Positions 34,728-42,849 of a DNA stretch of 64,000 nt are shown piece by piece. Positions within the stretch are counted from its first letter, which is position 1, and every line of letters starts with the position of its first letter. Both the position numbers and the translations under genes were made by a program. Origin of the DNA: Senegalimassilia sp003474385 (GTDB lineage Bacteria; Actinomycetota; Coriobacteriia; Coriobacteriales; Eggerthellaceae). The stretch covers positions 49,260-113,259 of the forward strand of contig NZ_QUCY01000005.1 in assembly GCF_003474385.1 (NCBI RefSeq). Reading direction: 5' to 3'. A model generated the notes under the pieces. That model was not told the DNA's origin. It saw only the letters and a program-made list of their open reading frames with translations, and searched no databases.

Positions 34728-35471
34728 CTAACGAAGCGTCCGCAAAAGCAGCTCGTAGGCTCCCGGTCCAAGCCACACATCAACAACAACGGACATGCCG
34801 GGTGCATTCAATGCCCAGTTCAGAATTGCCTTTGCAGCAACATGCGACACGTTGTAACGTCCATGGATGTCGTCAATCGCGCCTGCAAGCGCAAGCGCGG
34901 CGCACACTGATGCTTCAGAAGAATCGACATTCTCCACAAGTGGTGCAAAAGAGCGAATAAGCCACCCGCGATGGGCGGCACAGCCGGCAGACACACTGTC
35001 CTGCCTTGCTTCTTCGTCTGCCATCTTGCGAAGGGTTTCAACCACCTGCGCATCGATTTCGTTCTCGGTAAGCTCGCCAGCCAACGATGGTTCTTCACCC
35101 TGCGAAGCCATCAGCAACGCTCGCGCAGCCAGGAGCTGCCCCGCAACCTCTTCTTGTCGTTCTTTGAGTCTTTCTATGTGTACCGCCAGCAGCCCGGGTT
35201 CTGCCTCACTTCCAGTTGCTGGGTGCTTGCGCAGCTTTTCACCGATTTCGGGGAGACTCAGTCCCTGCTGCTTTTCCAGGCGGACCACGAACAGCGTTGC
35301 AACATCACGTGCGCTATAGGTTCTTCTTCCCCACGTGCTGTCCTGAGGTTTTACAATACCCAGCCCTCCTTTCCCGCTGTAGCAGCAGCGCTGGATGTCG
35401 CGCCGCGGCAAGCCCGTCAGGCGCTCAACCTCCGAAATCGTCCAGCCACCGTGCTCGTGTGCGTTGTTCAT
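34728..35471 (-). CDS. MerR-family transcriptional regulator
   Basis: A protein of 247 residues starting at ATG 35471, with GGAGG in the upstream GGAGGACGGCAG. The N-terminal winged helix is MerR-like: WTISEVERLTGLPRRDIQRC, then TYSARDVATLFVVRLEKQQG, followed by the dimerising coiled coil (LLAVHIERLKERQEEVAGQL). The C-terminal 120 residues are helical and may bind a ligand, as in TipAS-type proteins, with the tail GPGAYELLLRTLR. The lipoprotein gene just downstream is the obvious target. No metal-binding cysteine cluster typical of metal-sensing MerR proteins is seen; two adjacent Cys (RCC) lie after the first helix. Confidence 0.8.
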   Translation of the reverse strand: MNNAHEHGGWTISEVERLTGLPRRDIQRCCYSGKGGLGIVKPQDSTWGRRTYSARDVATLFVVRLEKQQGLSLPEIGEKLRKHPATGSEAEPGLLAVHIERLKERQEEVAGQLLAARALLMASQGEEPSLAGELTENEIDAQVVETLRKMADEEARQDSVSAGCAAHRGWLIRSFAPLVENVDSSEASVCAALALAGAIDDIHGRYNVSHVAAKAILNWALNAPGMSVVVDVWLGPGAYELLLRTLR

Positions 35472-35848
35472 CTGCCGTCCTCCCGAATTCCAGCAAATCT
35501 GTTCAACGCTTGAACAGCAAGCGGGATTCGGCGATGAACTCGCGGAAGTTTTCTCAGCTTTGCTTTCCCGCGCTTTTGGCTGCGAAGCGTTTAGCGTTCG
35601 CATATGCAGTCCTTTCCTAGCGATTTCGGCCTCAAGGCCCTTTCGCTATAGGGCGTGCAAAATCTGCGAATCAAGCAGTCAGGCGTCAAGGGAGACGAGC
35701 GCAGCATATGATGCTCATCTTTTCGAAAAAGTGGCCACTGTTGGGCAATATCTCGAGAAGCTGAAGGAATTTAGGACAAATTGCGAGGATACCGAAGGAG
35801 CGTTTTACCAGTCACCGTCAGGGCGCAAATGAGTATCCAAATATGTAC
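35472..35848. other. Intergenic region with decayed coding traces
   Basis: No convincing gene. Plus-strand bases 35690-35832 read as LFEKVATVGQYLEKLKEF and end in a stop. A related piece, TTVGQKVETLNDK, reads on the opposite strand at about 35925-35965, so the two are a degenerate inverted duplication. GCTATAG at 35645 may be part of the promoter for the MerR gene. Confidence 0.35.
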
Positions 35849-36109
35849 TCAACGAAGGAATTCATGGAATAGGTGATACGGATTCAGGCTAATCAAGCAT
35901 ATGAGAAGTCTTTTATCGTTCAAGGTCTCAACTTTCTGTCCAACAGTGGTCATTTTTGTGAGTTCCTGAACCGCCAAAAGCAAGGCATACTGCTTGCTCA
36001 TGAAATCGATTTTATACCGCTTGCGTTCGCGAAGCACGGCACCCGGACGCGCAATAGACGCCGCACCTATAAGGACAGCGGCCAACAAAGCTAAGGAAAC
36101 CTCTGACAA
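35849..36109 (-). CDS. Doubtful small hypothetical protein
   Basis: An open frame of 86 codons with one hydrophobic N-terminal segment (VSLALLAAVLIGAASIA), then a short basic stretch and IDFMSKQYALLLAVQELTKM. No family is recognised and no good ribosome site was seen. It lies in a region full of gene fragments, so it may be a remnant rather than a working gene. Confidence 0.25.
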   Translation of the reverse strand: MSEVSLALLAAVLIGAASIARPGAVLRERKRYKIDFMSKQYALLLAVQELTKMTTVGQKVETLNDKRLLICLISLNPYHLFHEFLR

Positions 36110-36120
36110 AAGGCGCCCTC

Positions 36121-36225
36121 ATGACGAATTCCGGTCCGAACAGGTACGATGTTGTCGGCAGCTTCGCGCCGCTGGCCAGCGTGCCAGCGGGCAAGCAAGT
36201 GGTGCTGGGACTCATGTTGATATAG
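36121..36225 (+). pseudogene. Internally deleted metE-like (cobalamin-independent methionine synthase family) remnant
   Basis: A 34-codon frame joins two recognisable ends. PNRYDVVGSF matches the N-terminus of MetE-like enzymes, which usually continue LRP. The following PLASVPAGKQVVLGL matches their C-terminal block (the family has V-P-K-G-K-x-V-V-L-G-L). Everything between, normally more than 250 residues, is gone. The fragment keeps an ATG and a stop codon. Confidence 0.5.
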
Positions 36226-36411
36226 CAGAACAGCGTCACCAGCGCGTGCCTTTTTTGCAAAATCATTAAACGCGGTCGCTTTTCATAGCATGCTCAAAGC
36301 GCTGAAACAAGCTCGTTTTCGTTACGTTCTCGATAATGCCCATCAGCAAAACCGCGCACCTCATCCAACAAAATGGCGCTAATCCATATGCGATTGAAAA
36401 ATCCCGCCGTT

Positions 36412-36513
36412 TTACTTCTCCAGCTCCTTGATATGCGCTTTGCGCGAAGTGAGCAGGTAGGCCCACAGGGTGCCACCACAGGACCGATGACCATGATCAC
36501 CTGCAGAACCAGG
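36412..36513 (-). pseudogene. C-terminal fragment of a membrane protein at the IS edge
   Basis: On the minus strand, hydrophobic sequence VVLVLQVIMVIGPVV shifts frame into GTLWAYLLTSRKAHIKELEK and a stop at 36412. It reads as a final transmembrane helix and basic tail. The upstream part is missing where the IS hairpin begins at 36514, so an insertion probably cut the gene. The parent family is uncertain. Confidence 0.4.
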
Positions 36514-37219
36514 ACCACCCGCATAGCGGGTGGTTTGCTCTTAGGGTATAACCCATGGGAGGCCGGCGCGCGCCTAAAGACGCCGGCCTTCACGCTGTTC
36601 AGGCCCTATTGCCCTTGACCCGTGGCGAGCCGGTCGACCGGCGGGCCCCGGCTACTTCTTGAACGGATCGGAGTACTCCTTGACGCTCAGCTTGTCCAGC
36701 GCGATGTCGGCGGCCTCCTGCTCCCTGATGTACTTCGCGACGGTCGCCTCGTCGAGCCCGACGGTGGAGACGCAGCAGCCCTCCGCCCAGAACCCCCTGT
36801 TGCCGAACCTGTGCTTCAGGTTCGGCGTGCCTGTCGAAGATCATGAGCGAGCCCTTGCCCTTCAGGCAGCCCATCACGCTCGACACGCTGTACTTCGGCG
36901 GTATCGCCGGCAGCATGCGCACATGGTCGGGCATGAGGTGCCCCTCTATTATCTCGACGCCCTTGTACTCGCAGAGCCTCCTCGGGATCTCCCCTATGTC
37001 GGACCTGATTTGGCCGTAGACGGCCTTTCGCCTATACTTCGGCGTGAACACGATGTGTTACTTGCACATCCACTTCGTGTGCGAAAGGCTGTAGGCTTTG
37101 TTGGCCATAGCCGAACACCACCCTTCCTTCTCGGATTCTTGACGGCCTGAACAATCGTCAATATCCGGCGGGAGGGTGGTTTTGTAAAGCAGGTTGTCGT
37201 CCGCCCGCATAGCGGGCGG
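36514..37219 (-). mobile_element. Degenerate IS200/IS605-type element
   Basis: The element is bounded by subterminal hairpins of nearly identical sequence: ACCACCCGC-ATA-GCGGGTGGT at 36514-36534 and CCGCCCGC-ATA-GCGGGCGG at 37201-37219, both followed on the plus strand by TTTGCT. These are typical of ends recognised by single-strand transposases. It encodes only a dead tnpA. The exact ends are uncertain. Confidence 0.65.
36652..37108 (-). pseudogene. tnpA: Inactive IS200-type TnpA (HUH/Y1 transposase)
   Basis: From ATG 37108 the product reads as IS200 TnpA (NKAYSLSHTKWMCK, then HIVFTPKYRRKAVYGQIRSD, EGHLMPDH, YSVSSVMGCLKGKGSLMIFD and, after a shift, NRGFWAEGCCVSTVGLDEAT and VKEYSDPFKK). Three lesions are seen. 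A TAA replaces the residue expected between MCK and HIVFTPKYRR. The His-x-His metal motif reads DHVRM, so the second histidine has become arginine. A one-base shift occurs near 36832. The Y1 tyrosine region (AKYIREQE) is still present in the last frame. The enzyme cannot work. Confidence 0.82.
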
Positions 37220-37223
37220 TTTG

Positions 37224-37267
37224 CTTGGCGCGGCTACGCGCGCGCCAGACTGAAGTCATTAATCAAA
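37224..37267. repeat. 44-base hairpin repeat ending in TCAAA, copy 1
   Basis: This segment is identical, base for base, to 49350-49393. It contains the hairpin arms TTGGCGCG and CGCGCCA and ends in ATTAATCAAA. It directly adjoins the IS200/IS605 remnant. TCAA is a known type of right-end cleavage site in this IS family, so this may be an IS end. Confidence 0.65.
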
Positions 37268-37399
37268 GGGCCGCTGGTTGTTCCAGCGACCCTCCTTTGT
37301 CCTTGCCTCACGTAGAGTCCGCAAGGACTGTTTCACTAACTGAATTGTAGCTCACATGCTCATAACGATGAGCGGCAATATGCTGAACGGGGCTAGTAG

Positions 37400-38155
37400 C
37401 TAAAGCCTCACGTTCACAGGCGCAGGGTTGCGCGCAAGGAAATCTTCGATAGTCTCCTTGTCTGACCCTCGAACGTACGCCGCCGCCTCGGGGCAGAGCT
37501 GCCCGAGAAGCGCCAGAGCGTCAGCGTTCACGCGCATCGGGGATAGCTGCTCGCACTTCGGGTTGAAGAGCCGCTCGTTGTGCGCGATACGGTTGCGCAC
37601 GCGCAGGATGCCGTCAAGCCGATTCTGGAGCGCGACGCGCCTCGTGCCCTTCGGCCAGGCGGCATAAAGTCCTGTTCGCCAGATGACGGCCTCGCGGCTG
37701 CGGTCCGTAAGATGAACCCAGAAGCCAAGTGTCAGATTCGAGACAAGGTCACCGCTCGAAAACCCCTCGGGAAGCCCGTTCACGGCAACGTCGATGATCT
37801 TCCGATTGATGCGGTTGACGTCCACCGTGCCCTTGCCTGACTTTCTCATGACAGGCCTGCGCACAGGAGAGTCGCCATCGAGAAGCCAGTGGCACTCGCC
37901 ATCCCAACGAGCCTCCATCGTATCGTTGTAAGCATTGCGGAGAGCCACCTCGAAGTACGAGATGTCGCGCATGAGGAACTGCCCGAGCGCAACGTTCCAG
38001 CGGTACAGTTCGAGCGCCTTCTCGGCATCGCACTCGCTAGCTTCGAGGTAAGGGGCAAGACGTTCAGGGGAAAGCCACCTCTCAACCCACGGGAGGATAT
38101 TCGTGCCGTTGACGCAGGCGCGTTTCGTCTGATGGTTGCATTGCTCGTCAGCCAA
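37400..38155 (-). CDS. Abi-like protein (Abi_2 family, HEPN-type motif)
   Basis: A protein of 251 residues. It starts at TTG 38155, chosen for the AGGAG six bases upstream. The family pattern is LPWVERWLSPERLAPYLEAS, LGQFLMRDISYFEVALRNAY, LTLGFWVHLTDR and LRVRNRIAHNERLF (about residue 190). The last contains R-N-x-x-x-H, the catalytic signature of HEPN ribonucleases, which cut RNA and stop growth during phage infection. Bacterial abortive-infection proteins AbiD and AbiF belong here. It stands alone among pseudogenes, with no visible antitoxin or partner, and appears intact. Confidence 0.82.
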   Translation of the reverse strand: MADEQCNHQTKRACVNGTNILPWVERWLSPERLAPYLEASECDAEKALELYRWNVALGQFLMRDISYFEVALRNAYNDTMEARWDGECHWLLDGDSPVRRPVMRKSGKGTVDVNRINRKIIDVAVNGLPEGFSSGDLVSNLTLGFWVHLTDRSREAVIWRTGLYAAWPKGTRRVALQNRLDGILRVRNRIAHNERLFNPKCEQLSPMRVNADALALLGQLCPEAAAYVRGSDKETIEDFLARNPAPVNVRL

Positions 38156-38375
38156 GAAAACTCCTATAGATACAAATCGAGCCCCGGTGACTTGAATCAG
38201 AGGTCATTCCCGGGGCCATTGCCATATAGTATACCAACAGTTAATTAGTATATCAAATGGGCGTTCGGTAACGTTGCCCGTCCGCCACCCCGCCCGTGCT
38301 TGCCGGGCGACCCGTAGTTCCCGCAAAGGAACGAACTCACAAGCGAGCCTGACTCGAAGGCCGAGAACCGCGCGC

Positions 38376-38453
38376 TTGCACGAGGCAAGAAGATGCATCC
38401 GCAAACTCGAGATAGAGAACGCATTCTTGAAAAAATGTCGCAGCCTTCTTTGC
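38376..38453 (+). pseudogene. IS3-family OrfA remnant
   Basis: LHEARRCIRKLEIENAFLKK, followed by CRSL, matches the C-terminal leucine-zipper end of IS3 OrfA proteins (typically L-E-x-E-N-x-x-L-K-K). The preceding helix-turn-helix and all of OrfB are missing. DNA from 38156 to 38375 shows no gene. Confidence 0.5.
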
Positions 38454-39000
38454 TGGAGCGTACATGGGCCCCTAAGCCTGCAATCGAGAAGATCGCCGTC
38501 GGGTTTCGTGCGCCACGTTTTCTGCTCAAGCTTATTGACACGCAAACGCCTAAGCGGCCATGATTGTTCTCTGCTGGAAAAACCACTTGGTTTTGCAAGG
38601 GCGTGTCCGCGAGGTCGGATGCGCCCTAGTTTTTCCACCGAGAACGCGCGGGACGAACGGGCGAAAGCCGTCCTGTCTCGCTTTCCGCTTGTTACGAACC
38701 GTTAGCAAGCAACGCTCAATACAGAAAGGGCTGCCAAGCACTCTTGGCAGTCCTATAGCTAATGCACTGGAACTGACGATTGCTAACTATGCTAACGGAA
38801 CCTAACAAAGCTGACGCATGCTGAAAAAGCTAACTGAACCTGAAAATGCTGACGTGTGCAAGCCTAAATGAAAGATGCTATCCAGTAATGAACAAAAAGG
38901 TGAGGGAGACGGCCATAGCAATATTCGCCGCAAGCCCGACACCCTCGAAGCCGCGGTTAGCGCTATCAGGGGCTTCCCGCCCCTAGCGCAACCTTGTGCG
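38454..39000. other. Non-coding region with a hairpin and a 38-base tandem repeat
   Basis: No gene is seen. CTGCCAAG-CACT-CTTGGCAG (38731-38750) is a perfect hairpin, possibly an old terminator. Immediately after it, 38781-38818 and 38819-38856 are two degenerate copies of a 38-base unit. GCTAAC or GCTGAC motifs recur at 38782, 38791, 38810, 38820 (as GCTGAA), 38829 and 38848. Confidence 0.55.
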
Positions 39001-39775
39001 CTACGAGGCGAAGCGAGCGGCGAACGAGACAGGGGATGCGGCCGAGGGCAGAACCGTCACGCGCAGCGCCATGGCAGGTGCGTACGCGACATTGGCTTCG
39101 CGAAGTGCGCGACGGATGCCGGCAACGACATCGCCGCGGTCGGCCATCTCCGGCGTCAACGCGACATACTCGGCAGGCTCCCCGGCGACGGAAGCCGACA
39201 CGTCAGATGTGCGCACAACCGCGGAATTGCAATAGAAAGCAGGCCACCAAGGGTTTTGCGCTCCGTCGTTCGCCATATCGCTATGAGCCTCGTCGGAAAG
39301 CAGCATGATCGAATGGCCGAACGCGCGTTGGGCGCGCGGAACAGAGCGCCGGCGATGCCGTCAGCGACAGCTTCCGGATATGCCATAGCGCTCGCATCGT
39401 TCGGCGTGCTCACGATGACCAACTTCGTGCGCGGGGTGAGCGCACACTCGAGCGCGATGAAGTCGGGCAGCATCGTTTCCTCGTCAAGCGGGACCTCAAC
39501 CAGGCGAGCGCCCCTATCCTCGACGATCGCGCGATACGTCTGGCCGCAAGGCGCAAACGCGATCACTTCGTCTTCGGGCTTGAGCACCGCGCCCATAAAC
39601 GCGTTGATGGCGCTGTCGACCCCGCTGGCCATAACGATGTCGGAAGCGGCATAGGAGGTGCCGAAACGACACTCCAACGAAGCGGCAACAGCCGACGCCG
39701 TGCCAAAACGTTCTTTCGTGAACTGCGAAACGAGCATTTCCTCTTCCCTTCCTAGCGCAATCTGCGCACGATGAA
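39001..39775 (-). pseudogene. Class I/II aminotransferase pseudogene
   Basis: Two minus-strand frames together give most of a PLP-dependent aminotransferase. The first holds KPEDEVIAFAPCGQTYRAIV, then TMLPDFIALECALTPRTKLV and IVSTPNDASAMAYPEA, matching the large domain with its N-x-P-N-N-P-S-G-like loop. After a frameshift near 39308 the second holds LLSDEAHSDMAND (the cofactor-binding Asp region), PWWPAFYCNSAVVR and YVALTPEMADRGDVVAGIRR. The S-x-S-K loop that should carry the PLP lysine now reads TSDVSAS, so the catalytic residue is lost. The N-terminal segment is also missing. It is an old pseudogene. Confidence 0.7.
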
Positions 39776-40095
39776 ACCGCCCCGACGCATACGGCATAGG
39801 GGACAACGTCGCCACTTCGCGACGATAACCACAACAATAGGGAGACATATAGAGCACCAAGGCACAACGCATGCCCGATGGGAGAAATCAGAAACGCTCG
39901 AACGAGCAGATTGCTTTCTCAACGATTGGGATTGTAGCGCACGTCACAAGAAGAAAACACCCCTGAGCGCCGATTTCCTCGCAAGCGGAAAACCAGGGTA
40001 ACATGTCGTTTCCGCAGGTCAGATATCCCTATAACCCAAAAATGGTGATGGGTTTTTAAGAAAATAACACGATTCGCACGAGTGTCTGAGCATCG
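39776..40095. other. Intergenic region without recognisable gene
   Basis: I see no coding sequence, RNA or strong repeat in this stretch upstream of the aminotransferase remnant. Confidence 0.4.
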
Positions 40096-40122
40096 CAAAA
40101 AAGACCGCATACGCGGCCTTTT
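40096..40122. terminator. Possible bidirectional hairpin terminator
   Basis: A run of six A, an imperfect stem AAGACCGC/GCGGCCTT with loop ATAC, and TTTT on the far side. It could end transcripts from either direction. One mismatch weakens the stem. Confidence 0.4.
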
Positions 40123-40152
40123 GAGCGCCCTGTCTCTTCTCAGGCATGAGAG

Positions 40153-40297
40153 AGAACAGGGACGGAGACACGTTCACGCGAACGGTCGCCTGGTGAACAG
40201 GGGACGAGGTTTCGTTCACGGAACAGCGTTCAGGAGCGCGAAAGGTTAACGCGAACACGCCTCCGTCCCCCGTTCGCCCTCCGTCCCCCTGTTCGCG
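40153..40297. repeat. Cluster of dispersed GAACA...TGTTC repeats
   Basis: Four copies in about 145 bases: GAACAGGGACGGAGACACGT (40153), GTGAACAGGGGACGAGG (40193), GCGAACACGCCTCCGTCCCC (40251) and CCTCCGTCCCCCTGTTCGCG (40278). Two are in one orientation and two in the other. It is the densest site of this repeat family in the window. Confidence 0.7.
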
Positions 40298-40338
40298 TGC
40301 GCAACCAACATCGACCGACCATTGCCGATCATTATTCA

Positions 40339-40403
40339 GCTTGCCGATCAACTTGCCAAACGGTTAGCAAGTTGATCAGCAGCCACAAGAAGCGCTCCCC
40401 GCC
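40339..40403 (-). terminator. Terminator hairpin of the hydrolase gene, within a duplicated segment
   Basis: GATCAACTTGC and GCAAGTTGATC (40342-40372) make a perfect 11-bp stem with a ten-base loop, just downstream of the minus-strand hydrolase gene. The whole segment, running into the gene's last codons, recurs at 42645-42726. Confidence 0.6.
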
Positions 40404-41099
40404 CTACGCGTCGCCCAATGCGGCGAGCAGTTCATCAGTGTTGATCACGTGGCAGTAGATGTTGTTGAGGATTTCCAACTCGGCGCGCTGAATCTCCTCG
40501 GTTGACGCGCGGCAAGCGTCCTCAATCAGCCACACCTTGAAGCTCTCGTCGGCAAGGGACCGGACGGTTCCCGACACGCATTGGTCGGTCAGCACGCCCG
40601 TGCACACCACGGTGTCGATGCCCATGTTGCGGAACAGAAGCGACAGGTTCGTGCCCGCAACCGCGCTGTCGGTCGTCTTCGTGAACACGATCTCGTCATC
40701 CTTCGGCGCAAGCTTCGGCACGATCTGCCCGACCGGATCGTCGAGCGGGACAAGAAGATCGTTGTAACCCGAGCTTCGCTGGACAAGCGATCTATCGGAT
40801 CCGTCGCGCTTCAAGCACGCGATGCGCGCGAAGTTCACGCTCATGCCGCGCTCACGGAAGGCGGCGAGGATGCGCTCGTTGTTCGGCACCACCACCTCGT
40901 CGATCGCCCGATAGAATTGTTCCCATCGCTCGGCGCGCTTGCGCTGCGCCTCCGTGGGATCCGCAATCTCAGGACGGGTGATGAACACGTGCTGCATATC
41001 GATGACGAGCAGCGCCGTGGTTTCGGGGTCGATCTCAACCTCGCCCCAATCGTCGTCATCTTCGTAATAGAAAGAGCAATAGCGATCGTTAACCTTCAT
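40404..41099 (-). CDS. Isochorismatase-like cysteine hydrolase
   Basis: A protein of 231 residues. The triad of the family is visible: Asp in TALLVIDMQHVF (about residue 34), Lys in EIVFTKTTDSAVAGT (about 140) and the nucleophilic Cys in VVCTGVLTDQCVSGTVRSLA (about 175). Members hydrolyse amides or vinyl ethers, for example nicotinamide, N-carbamoyl compounds or isochorismate. The N-terminal acidic stretch (YYEDDDDWGEVEID) is unusual but fits an extra cap. The gene begins seven bases after the stop of an amino-acid permease gene, so the permease probably imports the substrate or a precursor. The exact substrate is unknown. Confidence 0.85.
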   Translation of the reverse strand: MKVNDRYCSFYYEDDDDWGEVEIDPETTALLVIDMQHVFITRPEIADPTEAQRKRAERWEQFYRAIDEVVVPNNERILAAFRERGMSVNFARIACLKRDGSDRSLVQRSSGYNDLLVPLDDPVGQIVPKLAPKDDEIVFTKTTDSAVAGTNLSLLFRNMGIDTVVCTGVLTDQCVSGTVRSLADESFKVWLIEDACRASTEEIQRAELEILNNIYCHVINTDELLAALGDA

Positions 41100-41106
41100 G
41101 CTTCAC

Positions 41107-42483
41107 CTATTCCGAGACGATGGCAGCAGGCTGCGCCACCGCATTCCGAGGGGAAACCACCGTCTCGCTTCCCTGTTCCGCCAGATACTTTGCGCGCGAA
41201 CGGCGTCCCACCAGGTAGTAATAGGCAACACCCGCCGCACACCAAACAACGCCGACAACGATAACCTGGATACCCGAGAACGCGATCGCCAACGCATACA
41301 GAACAATGCCGATGGCGGGAATCACGGGGACAAGCGGGCAACGGAAAGGCCTCTCAAGCTCCGGGCGCTTAACGCGCAGGTAGATGAGCAGCCCACATGC
41401 GAACATGTAGCACAGGCCGTAACCGAACACGCCCAGGAAGCCCGCAAGCGTCCAAGCGTCCGGCGTCACGATCGGCAGGAACGAGACCAAGATCATGGAA
41501 ACCGCCGTGACGAGCAGCGCTGTGGTCGGGGTGCCGTTCTCGTCAAGCTTCGAGAACGAACGCGGGAACCAGCCCTCGCGCGCCATAGCGTACAGCACGC
41601 GCGTCTGACCCATAACGCCGCCGTTTGCAGTGCTCATCGAACCGGTGAAGCAATGAATGGTCATCCACACGATGCCCGCAAGGCCGAACAAAGAGCCGCC
41701 GACGACGATAAGCGGAGCATCGGTTCCCAGCTCGGCAAAACCATCGGCCGGGAACAAGCCGTACAGGACCGTGGCGAAAGCGCCGAACAACACGGTAAGG
41801 AAGATGGCGGCGCCGATAAGCGCATGAGGGATATCCTTCGTCGGATTCTTTGATTCCTCGGTAAGCGTCGCAACGACCTCGAAGCCGCAGAACGCAATCA
41901 CCACGTAAGGAAGCGTCTGCAGAAACGGCTCGACCGTGCCGTACGGGGCGAACGGCTGATAGTTAGTCGGGTCGATCATCGTCGCGCCCATCACGACGAA
42001 CAGCGCGCTCGAGGCGATCAGGATAACGCCGAACGCCGCCTCAACCAGCGCCGATAGCTTCACGCCAACCCTATTGACGGCCAAGAAGATAAGAGAGCAG
42101 ACGACGGAGCCGACCCACTGAGGAATCGCGGGGACAAGCACATGAACGTAGATGCCAACCGACACAAGCTCGACGTTCAGGCCGAACAGCAAGGCGAACC
42201 AGTAGATCCACCCCAGCATGAAAGATACCGGATGGTCCTTCCCGAACACCTGCTTCGTGTATTCCCAAATGCCACCGCATTTCGGGAACATCGTCGCAAG
42301 CTCAGAGAACACGAAAGCCGTTGCCAACGTCGCCAGACCGCCGATAACCCAATAGCTCAGGCTTGCCATAGGTCCCGCCGCTTCCGCCGCGCCACCGACG
42401 CCGATGGCAAAACCGGATGCCACCACCGTTGCGTAGCCCGTGAGCATAAGGACGCCCTTTCCGAGCACTTTCTTCAGCCCCAT
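41107..42483 (-). CDS. APC-superfamily amino-acid/polyamine permease
   Basis: A protein of 458 residues with twelve predicted helices. The first helix carries VASGFAIGVGGAAEAAGPMA, close to the APC substrate-binding GxGI/G motif, and the sixth region has VVIAFCGFEVVATLTEESKN, the conserved F-x-G-x-E segment followed by K-N-P-T-K-D-I-P. A C-terminal cytoplasmic tail is short and basic. It likely exchanges or imports an amino acid or amine. It is cotranscribed with the cysteine hydrolase downstream. Two copies of an 80-base segment flank the pair (40339-40417 and 42645-42726), which hints that the unit was once duplicated or inserted. Confidence 0.88.
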   Translation of the reverse strand: MGLKKVLGKGVLMLTGYATVVASGFAIGVGGAAEAAGPMASLSYWVIGGLATLATAFVFSELATMFPKCGGIWEYTKQVFGKDHPVSFMLGWIYWFALLFGLNVELVSVGIYVHVLVPAIPQWVGSVVCSLIFLAVNRVGVKLSALVEAAFGVILIASSALFVVMGATMIDPTNYQPFAPYGTVEPFLQTLPYVVIAFCGFEVVATLTEESKNPTKDIPHALIGAAIFLTVLFGAFATVLYGLFPADGFAELGTDAPLIVVGGSLFGLAGIVWMTIHCFTGSMSTANGGVMGQTRVLYAMAREGWFPRSFSKLDENGTPTTALLVTAVSMILVSFLPIVTPDAWTLAGFLGVFGYGLCYMFACGLLIYLRVKRPELERPFRCPLVPVIPAIGIVLYALAIAFSGIQVIVVGVVWCAAGVAYYYLVGRRSRAKYLAEQGSETVVSPRNAVAQPAAIVSE

Positions 42484-42849
42484 GATCTCTCCCTCTCACA
42501 GCCTAAGTAAACAGGACGAGCATATCCGCACTTGATTTCTGGCAGATTTCGGTCACGTTGCATCAAAGTGACCACAAACCGAGCAGAGGGCGGAGGTGCG
42601 TTCTCGCGAATGGTTACTGAGCGAACATCAGCCGACTAATGCCGCAAGCCGATCAACTTGCCAAACAGCTAGCAAGTTAATCAGCAAGTCACAAGAAACG
42701 CTTCCCCACCCTACACGTTGCCCAAATCTCGTCATCCTGCTGAGCAAGCATCGGGCGCGATCTGCACGCCGGCGGCCTAGGAATCGGCGTAGGGCAAGCG
42801 CCATCCAATACTCAAGGAAAAGAGCAAAGACATGCCTTTTCGATCCTCG
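42484..42849. repeat. Intergenic region with second copy of the duplicated segment
   Basis: Bases 42645-42726 repeat 40339-40417 with few changes (GCCGATCAACTTGCCAAAC, GCAAGTTAATCAGCA, CCCTACACGTTGCCCAA). The last part corresponds to the 3' end of the hydrolase gene. GCAAGCGCCAT at 42794 recurs from 11851. A degraded member of the dispersed repeat family lies near 42585-42607. No gene is seen. Confidence 0.6.

Noticed and set aside
37262..37302. tRNA-like or terminator hairpin after the 44-base repeat
   Set aside because: AGGGCCGCTGG...CCAGCGACCCT can fold but lacks tRNA features, and no gene clearly ends there.
39900..40040. Small plus-strand gene upstream of the repeat cluster
   Set aside because: The open frame has no ribosome site and no coding-like composition, and it overlaps decayed DNA.
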